Shown here: positions 54,353 to 63,608 of the stretch, piece by piece | Numbering within the stretch: position 1 is the first letter of the stretch | Layout: each line of letters opens with the position of its first letter | Assembly (NCBI GenBank): GCA_016706255.1 | Contig: JADJJZ010000003.1 | Coordinates: forward strand, 1,274,501-1,338,500 | Length of the DNA stretch: 64,000 bases | Direction of reading: 5' to 3' | Source of the DNA: Bacteroidota bacterium | GTDB taxonomy: Bacteria > Bacteroidota > Bacteroidia > Chitinophagales > BACL12 | The notes under the pieces: model-generated | Told to the model about the DNA's origin: nothing | The model's input: the letters and a program-made list of their open reading frames with translations, nothing else | Databases searched by the model: none | Position numbers and translations under genes: made by a program

Positions 54353-55003
54353 ATGAAAACACGCGGTAAAGTCCTTTTAGTGGTTTTATTTGGCGTTCTG
54401 CTGACCGTAGTTTTTCTGCTCATTCGCTTTCCTTACATCGCTCCCTGGTATCATCGTACGTATTCGGCAGAAGCCTACACTGAAGCGGTTTTGAACATTG
54501 AAAGTATTAGCGAAACCGAAACTGAAACCTGTATTTTGTCCCGTTTCGAAAAACTTTACCCGTTTTGGTTAGGGACAAGATGGAATTTTAACGGCATATC
54601 TGAAACACCCGGTGAGGGGAGTATCGCCTGTGGGTATTTTGTAACTACCATGGTTCGTGATATGCATTTTGACATTCCGCGCATTCGTTTAGCACAATGT
54701 GCTTCGGAGGAAATGATTAAAACATTGGTGGATTCTGCGCTGATAAAAAGATATTCCGGGGATCAAAATACGGTTATGTTAGCGGCTATTGAAGCCAAAG
54801 GGAGGAATCTTTACATTGTAGGACTGGATACCCATACCGGTTTTCTGCTCAACGATGGGAGTGAATCTTGGTTTATTCACAGCAGCGGAAGTTTTCCGTT
54901 TTGTGTGGTAAAAGAAAAGGCATCAAAGGCTGATGTGCTGCTCGAATCGCAATATAAAGTTGTAGGGTGTTTGAGCGAAAGTCAGTTGATTTGGGGGTAT
55001 TAA
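54353..55003 (+). CDS. Membrane-anchored protein with possible Cys/His catalytic core
   Basis: 216 residues from ATG 54353 (a GTG 12 nt earlier is less likely). One N-terminal transmembrane helix (about 7-26). Cys93 in IACGYFVTTMVRDM and His161 or His176 in the later beta-rich part are placed as in a papain/NlpC-like thiol hydrolase. This is my interpretation, not a recognised family. It ends just before the palindrome and tRNA-Ser. Confidence 0.6.
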   Translation: MKTRGKVLLVVLFGVLLTVVFLLIRFPYIAPWYHRTYSAEAYTEAVLNIESISETETETCILSRFEKLYPFWLGTRWNFNGISETPGEGSIACGYFVTTMVRDMHFDIPRIRLAQCASEEMIKTLVDSALIKRYSGDQNTVMLAAIEAKGRNLYIVGLDTHTGFLLNDGSESWFIHSSGSFPFCVVKEKASKADVLLESQYKVVGCLSESQLIWGY

Positions 55004-55019
55004 TTTGGAAAAGTTATAT

Positions 55020-55057
55020 AAACTAAAAAATCCACCAATTGGTGGATTTTTTAGTTT
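55020..55057. terminator. Bidirectional palindromic terminator
   Basis: A perfect 38-nt palindrome (central ATCCACCAATTGGTGGAT with A/T runs on both sides). It can terminate both the Cys/His gene (+) and tRNA-Ser (-). Its last base is part of the encoded CCA of the tRNA. Confidence 0.88.
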
Positions 55058-55144
55058 GGCGGAGAAAGAGGGATTCGAACCCCCGGAGGCTCGCACCTCA
55101 ACAGTTTTCAAGACTGCCGCAATCGACCGCTCTGCCATTTCTCC
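55057..55144 (-). tRNA. tRNA-Ser (UGA anticodon)
   Basis: The minus strand folds as a class II tRNA with acceptor GGAGAAA/TTTCTCC, long variable arm and TTCGAAT T-loop. The anticodon loop CTTGAAA reads UCA codons. CCA is encoded. The -7 box TACCTTTG ends 4 nt before the mature 5' end, so there is little or no 5' leader. Confidence 0.96.
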
Positions 55145-55148
55145 GGTG

Positions 55149-55156
55149 CAAAGGTA
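55149..55156 (-). promoter_or_regulatory. -7 box of tRNA-Ser
   Basis: TACCTTTG on the minus strand, matching TAnnTTTG, 4 nt upstream of the tRNA 5' end. Confidence 0.6.
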
Positions 55157-55243
55157 ATATTTCAAAATCAGGTTTTAAAATAAATCTAAAAAATATCGTA
55201 TCTTGTTTTACCAACTGTTTATTTAACCGCTAAATTTTCATCT

Positions 55244-55672
55244 ATGTCTACAGTGAACAAAATCCTTGAAAAAAAGGGGAAACCATTATTTACGATTACC
55301 CCGCTTACCTCTGTGTACAATGCACTTCAATCGCTGGCTTTGCATAATATCGGCGCTTTGGTTGTTAAAGATGGCGAACGGTTTTGCGGCGTATTTACTG
55401 AAAGAGATTATGCCCGTAAAGTTGTTTTGCAAGACCGTAATTCGCGTGAAACAAATGTGCAGGAAATTATGGATATCGATTGTGAAACTGTTAGTCCGAC
55501 AGCCTCAATTAAAGATTGTATGGAATTAATGACTACAAATTCGATTCGATATCTTCCTGTTGTAGATGCAGATAAAGTTATCGGCATTATTTCAATTGGT
55601 GATGTAATTAAATCAATAATTGAAGACCAGGCATTCACCATGCAACAAATGGAAAATTATATTAGTCAGTAA
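55244..55672 (+). CDS. CBS-domain-pair protein
   Basis: 142 residues with two CBS motifs (about 10-65 and 75-130; VFTERDYARKVVLQ and PVVDADKVIGIISIGDV). Adenosine-nucleotide sensing is typical. It stands alone; TAAATTTT lies 5 nt before the ATG. Confidence 0.9.
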   Translation: MSTVNKILEKKGKPLFTITPLTSVYNALQSLALHNIGALVVKDGERFCGVFTERDYARKVVLQDRNSRETNVQEIMDIDCETVSPTASIKDCMELMTTNSIRYLPVVDADKVIGIISIGDVIKSIIEDQAFTMQQMENYISQ

Positions 55673-55872
55673 GCAATGAAAACCAATTGACCGGTTTACG
55701 GCTAATAATATCTTGCCCAAATAATTTTTTTAAAGACTGCCTTTACGGTGGTCTTTTTTTGTGTTGCAACTGTCGGTTGTTCTTTTTACAATGGTTAAAA
55801 AGTGCTAATTCACATAGTTTTCTTTGTAGTTCCATTTGTATTCGGTTATTTCGTGATACCAACCTATTATCT

Positions 55873-58800
55873 ATGAAAAATTTACTTAGTATTATCAGCT
55901 TCATTTTATTCTCATTATCCTTAGCTGCACAAAAAAATGTAAAACCGGCAACAGTATTGCCATTTGATACCACTGTTACTGCTGAATTAAAATTCAGGAA
56001 TGTCGGCCCCTGGCGGGGTGGTAGAAGCACTGCTGTGGTGGGCGATTTAAATGATGAACAATTATTTTATTTTGGTTCAACCGGTGGTGGAGTATGGAAA
56101 ACTCAGGATGGTGGCAGCAACTGGAAAAATATTTCTGATGGATTTTTTGGTGGCTCTGTGGGCAGTATTGCCGTAAGTAAATCTGATCCGGCTACAATTT
56201 TTGTGGGTATGGGAGAAAATACCATGCGTGGCAATGTGAGTGAAGGCATGGGCATCTGGAAATCAGAAAATGGTGGACGCAGTTGGAAAAATATGGGGTT
56301 GACGGATACGCGCCATATTATGCGCATTGTTATTCATCCAAAAAATTCAAATGTTATTTATGTTGCAGCACTCGGGCATTTATTTGGACCAAATTCGGAG
56401 CGTGGAATTTTTCGGTCGATGAATGGTGGTGTGAGCTGGGAAAAAATATTATATGTAAATGAAAATGTTGGTGCTTGCGATTTAGTGATTGATCCAACAG
56501 ATCCGAATATTCTATTAGCTACATTCTGGAATGTAAAAAGAACACCTTATTCACTTGAAAGTGGTGGCCCCGGTTCAGGTATTTACAAAACCACCGATGC
56601 AGGAAATAACTGGACAAATATTACAAAAAATAAAGGTTTGCCGCAGGATACTTTAGGAATAATCGGTATTACGATTGCAGCAAGTAATCCCGATATTTAT
56701 TATGCGATAATTGAAGCAAAAAACGGCGGTATTTTTAAAAGTGCGGATGCGGGAAAAACATGGACAAAGGCTTCCGATAATAGTAATCAGCGACAACGCG
56801 CATGGTATTTTTCGAAAATATTTTGTGATCCGAAAAATGAAAATGTTGTTTATGTATTAAATGTCGAATTTTGGAAAAGTACGGATGGTGCAAAAACATT
56901 TAATTCAATAAATACTCCACATGGCGATCATCATGATTTATGGATAGACCCGAATAATCCGCAACGTATGATTATTGGTGATGATGGTGGTGCTCAGGTT
57001 TCATTTGACGGGGGAAATAACTGGAGTACATATTATAATCAGCCAACCGCACAAATATATCGGGTAAGCACAGATAATGAAGTGCCTTACCGCATATATG
57101 GTGCACAACAGGATAATTCTTCATTGCGTATTGCACACCGCAGTAAAGGCGGACAAATTGATAACAGCGATTGGGAGCCAACAGCAGGATTTGAAAGTGG
57201 ATTTGTGGTGCCGAGTCCTTTAGATAATGATGTAGTTTATGGTGGAAATTATTCCGGATTTATAGGATGTTACAACCACGAAACCGGCGATGCGAGAAAT
57301 ATTACTGTATGGCCTAACGACCCGCTGGGACAAGGCGCCGGAACACAGAAATATCGTTTTCAATGGAATTTTCCGATATTTTTTTCACCACATAATCCGA
57401 AACGATTATATGCTGCGGGCAATGTATTATTTTATACTGAAGATGAAGGAACTACATGGATTGCCATGTCGCCGGATTTAACAACAAACGATAAAACAAA
57501 ACAACAACCAAGCGGAGGAATTATTACAAAAGATAATACCGGTGTGGAAGTGTATTGTACCATTTTTGCTGCGGCGGAATCGGAATTGGAGAAAGGATTA
57601 ATATATACAGGAAGCGATGATGGATTATTATATGTAACCAAAGACGATGGTAAAAATTGGGAGAATATTACACCGGCGAATATGCCAAAAGATATGATGA
57701 TAAATTGTATTGAGGTAGACCCATTTCAAAAAGGAAAAATGTATTTTGCCGGAACAAAATATAAGTCGGATGATTTTACTCCTTATTTATATGTAACAAC
57801 AGATTATGGAAAAACTTGGAATAAAATTACATCAGGTATTGCCGATAAACATTTTACCCGTGTAATTCGTGCAGATAAAAAACGTGAAGGTTTGTTGTTT
57901 TGCGGAACGGAGTATGGAATGTATATTTCTTACAACAGCGGCGCTAACTGGTATCCATTCCAATTAAATTTACCAATTGTACCTATTACTGATATGACTT
58001 TTAAAAACAACGATTTAATAGTTGCCACACAAGGTCGTAGTTTTTGGATTTTAGATGATATTACTGTTTTGCAAAAAATGGAAAACAATATCAGTAAAAA
58101 AGGATTTACGGTTTTCCCGGTTCGTGATACTTATCGTATTGATGGCTATCAAATTGAAAATCCGGTAAATGCCGGTAAAAATCCACCTCCGGGTGTTGTG
58201 ATGAATTATTTTCTGCCGGAATTAAAAAATAAAAAAGGTGAAGATTCCATTGCTGTTTTACAAATTGTAATTTTTGACCAGCAAGGGGATACGATTAATA
58301 CCTATGCATCCAATTCGGGAGAAAAGGAGTATCAGATAAAAAATACGAAGGCAGGGTTAAATTATTTTAACTGGAGTTTTCAATATTCAGGATGTGTGCA
58401 GGTAGATGGTATGTTTTTATGGAATGGCACGCCGGGCGGACCTGCAGCGGCGCCCGGGAATTACAGTGCTCAAATTAAATACGGGAAAGACAGCACAACC
58501 GTAAACTTTAAAATTTTACAGGACCCGAATTCTACCGCAAGCTTACAGGATTATCAATTGCAGCACGACTTTTTAATTACGGTGCGCGATAAATTTAATG
58601 AAACTCAAAATGCGATAAAAGATATGTGGGCCTTACAGTCGCAAATGGATGCTTATATTAATAAATTAGGCAATACAGCACCTCAGGAATTAAAAGATTC
58701 TGTAGCATCAATTAAAAAACAATTAACAGCAATAATTGATGTATTATATGAAGGTCGCAATAAAAGTAATCAGGATATGCTGAATTACGGCATTAAATTA

Positions 58801-59001
58801 AACGATAAATTAGCAGGCGTTTATAATGCTGCATCCTATGGCAACTACCGACCATCTGCCAACCAAAAATTAGTTTATGAAGAACTTAAAAGCCAAATTG
58901 ACGAACAATTAAAAAAATACGAACAAATTAAATCGACCCAAGTTGCTGCTTTAAATAAAATGATTACGCAGCTTGCCTTGCCGGTGATTGTTACAGATTA
59001 G
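55873..59001 (+). CDS. Large secreted BNR/VPS10 (sortilin-like) beta-propeller protein
   Basis: 1042 residues from ATG 55873 (the longer frame lacks a signal peptide at its start). Signal peptide ends LAAQ. Repeated Asp-box signatures such as SENGGRSWKN, TTDAGNNWTN and SADAGKTWTKA form two propellers (about 40-700). The C-terminal part (about 750-1042) is beta-rich then coiled coil. Often annotated as glycosyl hydrolase or VPS10 protein; catalytic residues are not evident. No T9SS tail. Confidence 0.85.
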   Translation: MKNLLSIISFILFSLSLAAQKNVKPATVLPFDTTVTAELKFRNVGPWRGGRSTAVVGDLNDEQLFYFGSTGGGVWKTQDGGSNWKNISDGFFGGSVGSIAVSKSDPATIFVGMGENTMRGNVSEGMGIWKSENGGRSWKNMGLTDTRHIMRIVIHPKNSNVIYVAALGHLFGPNSERGIFRSMNGGVSWEKILYVNENVGACDLVIDPTDPNILLATFWNVKRTPYSLESGGPGSGIYKTTDAGNNWTNITKNKGLPQDTLGIIGITIAASNPDIYYAIIEAKNGGIFKSADAGKTWTKASDNSNQRQRAWYFSKIFCDPKNENVVYVLNVEFWKSTDGAKTFNSINTPHGDHHDLWIDPNNPQRMIIGDDGGAQVSFDGGNNWSTYYNQPTAQIYRVSTDNEVPYRIYGAQQDNSSLRIAHRSKGGQIDNSDWEPTAGFESGFVVPSPLDNDVVYGGNYSGFIGCYNHETGDARNITVWPNDPLGQGAGTQKYRFQWNFPIFFSPHNPKRLYAAGNVLFYTEDEGTTWIAMSPDLTTNDKTKQQPSGGIITKDNTGVEVYCTIFAAAESELEKGLIYTGSDDGLLYVTKDDGKNWENITPANMPKDMMINCIEVDPFQKGKMYFAGTKYKSDDFTPYLYVTTDYGKTWNKITSGIADKHFTRVIRADKKREGLLFCGTEYGMYISYNSGANWYPFQLNLPIVPITDMTFKNNDLIVATQGRSFWILDDITVLQKMENNISKKGFTVFPVRDTYRIDGYQIENPVNAGKNPPPGVVMNYFLPELKNKKGEDSIAVLQIVIFDQQGDTINTYASNSGEKEYQIKNTKAGLNYFNWSFQYSGCVQVDGMFLWNGTPGGPAAAPGNYSAQIKYGKDSTTVNFKILQDPNSTASLQDYQLQHDFLITVRDKFNETQNAIKDMWALQSQMDAYINKLGNTAPQELKDSVASIKKQLTAIIDVLYEGRNKSNQDMLNYGIKLNDKLAGVYNAASYGNYRPSANQKLVYEELKSQIDEQLKKYEQIKSTQVAALNKMITQLALPVIVTD

Positions 59002-59003
59002 GG

Positions 59004-59290
59004 GCAATTAGCTGATTAGCAAATTAGCTTATTAGCTAATGGGGTGAGTCGTGTGATAATTAGCAGATTAGCTGATTAGCAAATTAGCAAATGGAGTGAG
59101 TCGTAAGGTGGCATGCTGAGCTTTGAATTAACTTTTTATTGAATTAGCAAATTAGTTGATTAGCAAATTAGCTAATGGGGTGAAGTGTTGATAATTAGCA
59201 AATTAGTTGATTAGCAAATTAGCTAATGGGGTGAGTCGTAAGGTAGCATGCTGAGCTATGAATTAACTTTTTATTAGTAAATTAGCTAAT
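59004..59290 (+). repeat. 8-bp-period ATTAGCNN arrays with higher-order repeats
   Basis: Octamers ATTAGCTG, ATTAGCAA, ATTAGCTT, ATTAGCTA and variants, all in one orientation. A larger unit (octamer block plus a GTCGTAAGGT.GCATGCTGAGC segment) occurs at about 59098-59145 and again at 59231-59276. No spacer-repeat structure, so not CRISPR. Confidence 0.85.
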
Positions 59291-59345
59291 GGGTGAAGCG
59301 TTATGTGGCAAGGATAGAGTAAAATTATTTCATTACTACATCATT

Positions 59346-59443
59346 CGGCTGTTTAATTAGCACATTGGCACATTAGCACATCAGCACATTAATTTCCCGG
59401 CTGTTCAATTGGTACATCGGTACATTACCACATTGGTACATTA
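59346..59443 (+). repeat. Two CGGCTGTT-family 8-bp arrays
   Basis: CGGCTGTTTAAT, TTAGCACA, TTGGCACA, TTAGCACA, TCAGCACA at 59346-59391, then CGGCTGTTCAATT, GGTACATC, GGTACATT, ACCACATT, GGTACATT at 59398-59443. The second abuts the -7 box of the next gene. Confidence 0.85.
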
Positions 59444-59447
59444 TTTT

Positions 59448-59455
59448 TAACTTTG
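59448..59455 (+). promoter_or_regulatory. -7 box of the DUF481-like gene
   Basis: TAACTTTG, 16 nt before the ATG, directly downstream of an octamer array that would span the -33 region. Confidence 0.55.
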
Positions 59456-59471
59456 CAAAAACCACATTAAC

Positions 59472-60221
59472 ATGAAAAACCTAATCTTATTCGCATTACT
59501 GTTGTTCAGTTTAAATGCATCTACACAGGTTATCAATATCGAAGATAAGCGTATAAAGACCGATACAGTTGGGTGGGCCGGGAGTGGCGAAGCGGCTATG
59601 TATCTGAATAAAAACAATGATTTTGTTTTGTCGTTTAATACGGATATTCATATCCAGTATAAAAATAAAAAGAGTTTGTTTTTATTACTTACCGATGTAG
59701 CCAGTGTGCAGGTAAATGAGACGCAGAGTTTTGTGAATTCAGGGTTCCAACATTTTCGGTATAATTATAAAATCCGCGACCGCTTTGTTTGGGAGGCGTT
59801 TATTCAAGGTCAGTATAATGAACCTCTGGCAATAGATTACCGGATTTTAGTAGGAACGGGTCCGCGCTTTAAATTAATTGGTACTGACAAATTCAGATTA
59901 TATACTGCTGCTTTATATATGAATGAAAATGAAAAGAACGCCGACATTGTGACCGTTCAAAATAATCACCGCCTGAGCAGTTATGTTTCTTTTACTTTAT
60001 CGCCTAACGATCAGTTTTCGCTGGTTAGTACAACATATTTTCAACCATTGTTCAACGATTTTTCTGATAGAAGAATTTCTACCAGTTTCGATTTAAAAAG
60101 TTTCCTCACCAAAAAATTATATCTTGACTTAAATTATAATTTACTGGACGATTCTCGACCTGCGGAAGGTGTGGTAAATACCATTTATGAGATGACTGCC
60201 GGAATTGGATTGGAATTTTAA
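59472..60221 (+). CDS. DUF481-like outer-membrane beta-barrel protein
   Basis: 249 residues with signal peptide (about 1-18, STQ). Alternating polar/hydrophobic strands and a C-terminal aromatic residue (LEF) fit a small outer-membrane barrel. The family assignment (DUF481) is by pattern only. It is convergent with mutS, 8 nt apart. Confidence 0.65.
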   Translation: MKNLILFALLLFSLNASTQVINIEDKRIKTDTVGWAGSGEAAMYLNKNNDFVLSFNTDIHIQYKNKKSLFLLLTDVASVQVNETQSFVNSGFQHFRYNYKIRDRFVWEAFIQGQYNEPLAIDYRILVGTGPRFKLIGTDKFRLYTAALYMNENEKNADIVTVQNNHRLSSYVSFTLSPNDQFSLVSTTYFQPLFNDFSDRRISTSFDLKSFLTKKLYLDLNYNLLDDSRPAEGVVNTIYEMTAGIGLEF

Positions 60222-60229
60222 ACGCGATA

Positions 60230-62827
60230 TCAATTAATAGCGTCTTTCAACTCATTTAATTTCATGAGGGCCTCAATCGGGCTCAAACTGTTGATATCCA
60301 GATTTTCGAGTAATTCCCGTATTTTAATTAATTGCGGGTCATCCATGCTGAACATATTGAGCTGATATTGTTGTGTCTGAATTTTTTTGAGTTTATCTTT
60401 CAGGTCAACACCAATATGTTTATCTTCTAATTGTTTTAAAATTTCATTCGCGCGTGTAACTATACCCGGAGGCATACCGGCCATACGTGCTACGTGAATA
60501 CCAAAACTATGTTTACTGCCACCTTTTTGCAGTTTTCGCAGAAAAATTACTTTGTTGCCGGCTTCTTTTGTGCTGACGTGATAATTTTTTATTCTTTCGA
60601 ATTTCGTTTCCAGTTCAATTAATTCGTGGTAATGTGTTGCAAATAAAGTTTTGGCACGAGCAGTTGGGTGCTGATGTAAAAATTCGCATAAACTCCAGGC
60701 TATTGAAATACCATCGTAAGTGGAAGTTCCCCGACCAATTTCATCCAATAAAATTAAACTGCGGTTGGAGAGATTATTCATGATACTTGCCGTTTCATTC
60801 ATCTCCACCATAAAAGTAGATTCACCGGAAGAAATATTATCACTTGCCCCAACGCGGGTAAATATTTTATCGACAATTCCGATTTTAGCAGCTGCAGCCG
60901 GAACAAAACTGCCCATTTGTGCCATTAATACAATAAGTGCGGTTTGACGCAACAACGCACTTTTTCCGGCCATGTTCGGACCGGTTATAATCATTACTTG
61001 TTGTTCATCGGTATCCAGTAAAATGGAATTTGGCACATAATTTTCGCCAACCGGTAAATGGTGTTCAATTACAGGATGTCTGCCATCTGTAATATCTAAA
61101 ATATAATCTTCGGTAATTTCAGGTTTGCGATAATTGTATTGCAGTGCAAGATTTGCGAAATTAAATAATACATCTAATCTCGCCACAACTGAAGCATTTA
61201 ATTGAATCGGCTTAACATATTCCTGCAAACTTGTTATTAAAGTTTCATAAATTTTTTGTTCCAGCGCAAGGCATTTATCTTCCGCACCTAAAATTTTATC
61301 TTCGTATTCTTTTAATAAAGGCGTAATAAATCGTTCACCGCTGGTGAGGGTTTGTTTGCGAATCCAATCGGAGGGAACAACGTCTTTATATTTATTGGTT
61401 ACTTCCAAAAAATAACCAAACACATTATTAAATCCGATTTTCAGACTTGGAATTCCGGTGCGGATAATTTCATCTTGTTGTAATTTCAGCAAAAAATCTT
61501 TTCCTGAATTTCCGATATCGCGCAGTTCATCAAGTTCAGGGTGAACACCACGTTTAATTAATCCGCCTTTGTTTACGAGTGCAGGTGCATCTTCAGCAAT
61601 TTGCTCGTCAATTTGTGCACGAATTACCTCACACAAATTAATTTGATCGCCGAGTTGTTGTAATTGTTTGTTTCCTGAAGCAATGAGTGCACTTTTGAGT
61701 GGCACTAAGGCATGTAACGCACGATTGAGCTGCAACACTTCCCGTGGATTAATTTTTTGCAGCGATACTTTTGATACAACACGTTCAAGGTCACCGATTT
61801 GTTTTAGTGCTGTGCTGATAACAATATTTAATTGCTGGTCTTTTATTAAATGTTCAACAACACTTAATCGTGCATCGATAGCAATTTTATCTTTCAACGG
61901 CATCACGATATATTTTTTTAATAATCGTGTACCCATTGGGGTAATGGTATGGTCTAAAACTTTTAATAAACTGGAACCATCTTCACTGGAAGCATGAATC
62001 AATTCAAGGTTGCGAATGGTAAATCTGTCGAGCCACACATACGCATCCTCAGCCAAACGTGAAATACCGGTAATATGTCCGATATTATTATGTTCGGTAT
62101 CACTTAAATAATGAATACTTGCACCTGCGGCAATAATTGCCTGATGCATATCATCAATGCCAAAACCTTTTAAATTAACAGTGCCAAAATGTGTCAATAA
62201 TTTTTCACGTGTATAATCTTCGGTATAAATCCAGTCGTCCAAAGCATACACATAAAATTTATTGCCGTATAATTCTTTAAAATGTTTTTGATGTTGTTTG
62301 GCTAAAATGATTTCAGCAGGTTGTAAACTGTGCAATAATTTTTCAAAGTGTTCCGGTCCGCCCTGAGCGACAAAAAATTCGCCGGTAGAAATATCGAGGA
62401 ACGACATGCCTGCAGAAGATTTATCGCCAAAATAACTTGCGAGATAATTGTTGGAACGGGTATCCAACATCTTATCGTTAGTTGCCACACCGGGGGTAAT
62501 GAGTTCGGTTACCCCTCGTTTAACAATCATTTTAGTGAGTTTGGGGTCTTCAAGTTGTTCACAAATGGCAACCCGATAACCTGCACGTACCAGTTTTGGC
62601 AGATAAGCATCCAGTGCATGGTATGGAAATCCGGCCAATTCAATATGTGTTGCTGCTCCATTTGCACGTTTGGTGAGCACTATGCCCAATACTTTTGCTG
62701 TAATTACGGCATCCTGTGAAAATGTTTCATAAAAATCGCCCACCCGAAACAACAAAATAGCATCCGGATGTTTGCTTTTGATTTTGTTGTACTGGCCCAT
62801 TAAGGGGGTTTCTTTCACAGGTTTCAT
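60230..62827 (-). CDS. mutS: DNA mismatch repair protein MutS
   Basis: 865 residues from ATG 62827 (a TTG 9 nt upstream is less likely). The mismatch-sensing motif is GDFYE (Phe32, Glu34). The Walker A is TGPNMAGKSALLRQ and LLDEIGRGTSTYDG is the ABC signature/Walker B part. It recognises base mismatches and recruits MutL. The -7 box TATATTTG ends 6 nt before the ATG. An inverted repeat lies further upstream. Confidence 0.97.
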   Translation of the reverse strand: MKPVKETPLMGQYNKIKSKHPDAILLFRVGDFYETFSQDAVITAKVLGIVLTKRANGAATHIELAGFPYHALDAYLPKLVRAGYRVAICEQLEDPKLTKMIVKRGVTELITPGVATNDKMLDTRSNNYLASYFGDKSSAGMSFLDISTGEFFVAQGGPEHFEKLLHSLQPAEIILAKQHQKHFKELYGNKFYVYALDDWIYTEDYTREKLLTHFGTVNLKGFGIDDMHQAIIAAGASIHYLSDTEHNNIGHITGISRLAEDAYVWLDRFTIRNLELIHASSEDGSSLLKVLDHTITPMGTRLLKKYIVMPLKDKIAIDARLSVVEHLIKDQQLNIVISTALKQIGDLERVVSKVSLQKINPREVLQLNRALHALVPLKSALIASGNKQLQQLGDQINLCEVIRAQIDEQIAEDAPALVNKGGLIKRGVHPELDELRDIGNSGKDFLLKLQQDEIIRTGIPSLKIGFNNVFGYFLEVTNKYKDVVPSDWIRKQTLTSGERFITPLLKEYEDKILGAEDKCLALEQKIYETLITSLQEYVKPIQLNASVVARLDVLFNFANLALQYNYRKPEITEDYILDITDGRHPVIEHHLPVGENYVPNSILLDTDEQQVMIITGPNMAGKSALLRQTALIVLMAQMGSFVPAAAAKIGIVDKIFTRVGASDNISSGESTFMVEMNETASIMNNLSNRSLILLDEIGRGTSTYDGISIAWSLCEFLHQHPTARAKTLFATHYHELIELETKFERIKNYHVSTKEAGNKVIFLRKLQKGGSKHSFGIHVARMAGMPPGIVTRANEILKQLEDKHIGVDLKDKLKKIQTQQYQLNMFSMDDPQLIKIRELLENLDINSLSPIEALMKLNELKDAIN

Positions 62828-62833
62828 GCGCTG

Positions 62834-62841
62834 CAAATATA
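62834..62841 (-). promoter_or_regulatory. -7 box of mutS
   Basis: TATATTTG on the minus strand, a perfect TAnnTTTG, 6 nt before the start codon. Confidence 0.55.
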
Positions 62842-62918
62842 GGGTTTGCTAATCGATTGAAGGGAATAAATACGTGGCAAATGCAGGGGGACTTACTACG
62901 TAATTAACAGTGTTTCAA

Positions 62919-62967
62919 CGCTTAAGCGGGTATTGTGGCAGAAACACCTCCAATAACCGCTTAAGTG
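62919..62967. repeat. Inverted repeat in the mutS upstream region
   Basis: Arms CTTAAGCGGGTATTG (62921-62935) and CAATAACCGCTTAAG (62951-62965) pair over 14 of 15 positions with a 15-nt loop. There is no T-tract. Possible regulator site or RNA hairpin between divergent genes. Confidence 0.6.
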
Positions 62968-63013
62968 ATTACTTATATGCGTAATTTCCTTTTTTGTAAA
63001 TTATTATTTGGAC

Positions 63014-63021
63014 TACCTTTG
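63014..63021 (+). promoter_or_regulatory. -7 box upstream of the unknown gene at 63071
   Basis: TACCTTTG, with TTTG at 62993-62996 as -33 element and a short 17-nt spacer. It implies a 5' leader of about 45 nt. Confidence 0.45.
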
Positions 63022-63070
63022 AATGTGTATACTATCCAAAATTTTTAACCAACCGGAATACTTAATATAA

Positions 63071-63490
63071 ATGGGGATTTTCAACTTTTTTAACAAAAAC
63101 AGTAAAATAAAGCCAATATTGGTTGAAAATGAATTGGGAAATTTTACTTTGAAAATGTTTGGTGATTCAAAAAACATGGTCTGCATTATTGACTCACCAA
63201 TTAATAAAAAAATTGAATTGGTATTCCCTGTTTTTAAGGATGTTATTACTGCCTACCAGGTGGATTACTTCAAAAAAATTGAAAGTAACTGGAAATTGAT
63301 TCTGGACCGTATAAAAAATAAGTTACCTGAAACACCACGCAATACATTTAAGGTTTTAAGTGTGATGATACCGGACAAAGAAAATACTGAGTATGAAACG
63401 CATGCGGAAATTGTGTTGGAAGTGAACAACAGCGTATACAGTGTTATATTAAAGGATTTACAAGTTGATGCAATAATAACGATTGAATAA
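63071..63490 (+). CDS. Hypothetical small protein
   Basis: 139 residues, no signal peptide or membrane helix. N-terminus MGIFNFFNKNS, then an alpha/beta pattern. I do not recognise a family; the overall look resembles small cytosolic immunity-type or DUF proteins, but no toxin gene is nearby. The codon use is ordinary for this window. Confidence 0.65.
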   Translation: MGIFNFFNKNSKIKPILVENELGNFTLKMFGDSKNMVCIIDSPINKKIELVFPVFKDVITAYQVDYFKKIESNWKLILDRIKNKLPETPRNTFKVLSVMIPDKENTEYETHAEIVLEVNNSVYSVILKDLQVDAIITIE

Positions 63491-63608
63491 AAACTTAAAT
63501 AAAACAATAAATTTGCGGTAATTTTGAAGCGGAAAATGCATTCCGTAATTATATATCAATTCCCCATTTTGCCATGACAAATTCGTGACAAATAATTAAA
63601 GAAATTAC

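Noticed and set aside
55039..55233. Protein-coding frame across tRNA-Ser
   Set aside because: The DNA folds as a complete tRNA; the frame is accidental.
59004..59443. CRISPR array
   Set aside because: Same reason: short-period tandem arrays with higher-order duplication, not repeat-spacer structure.
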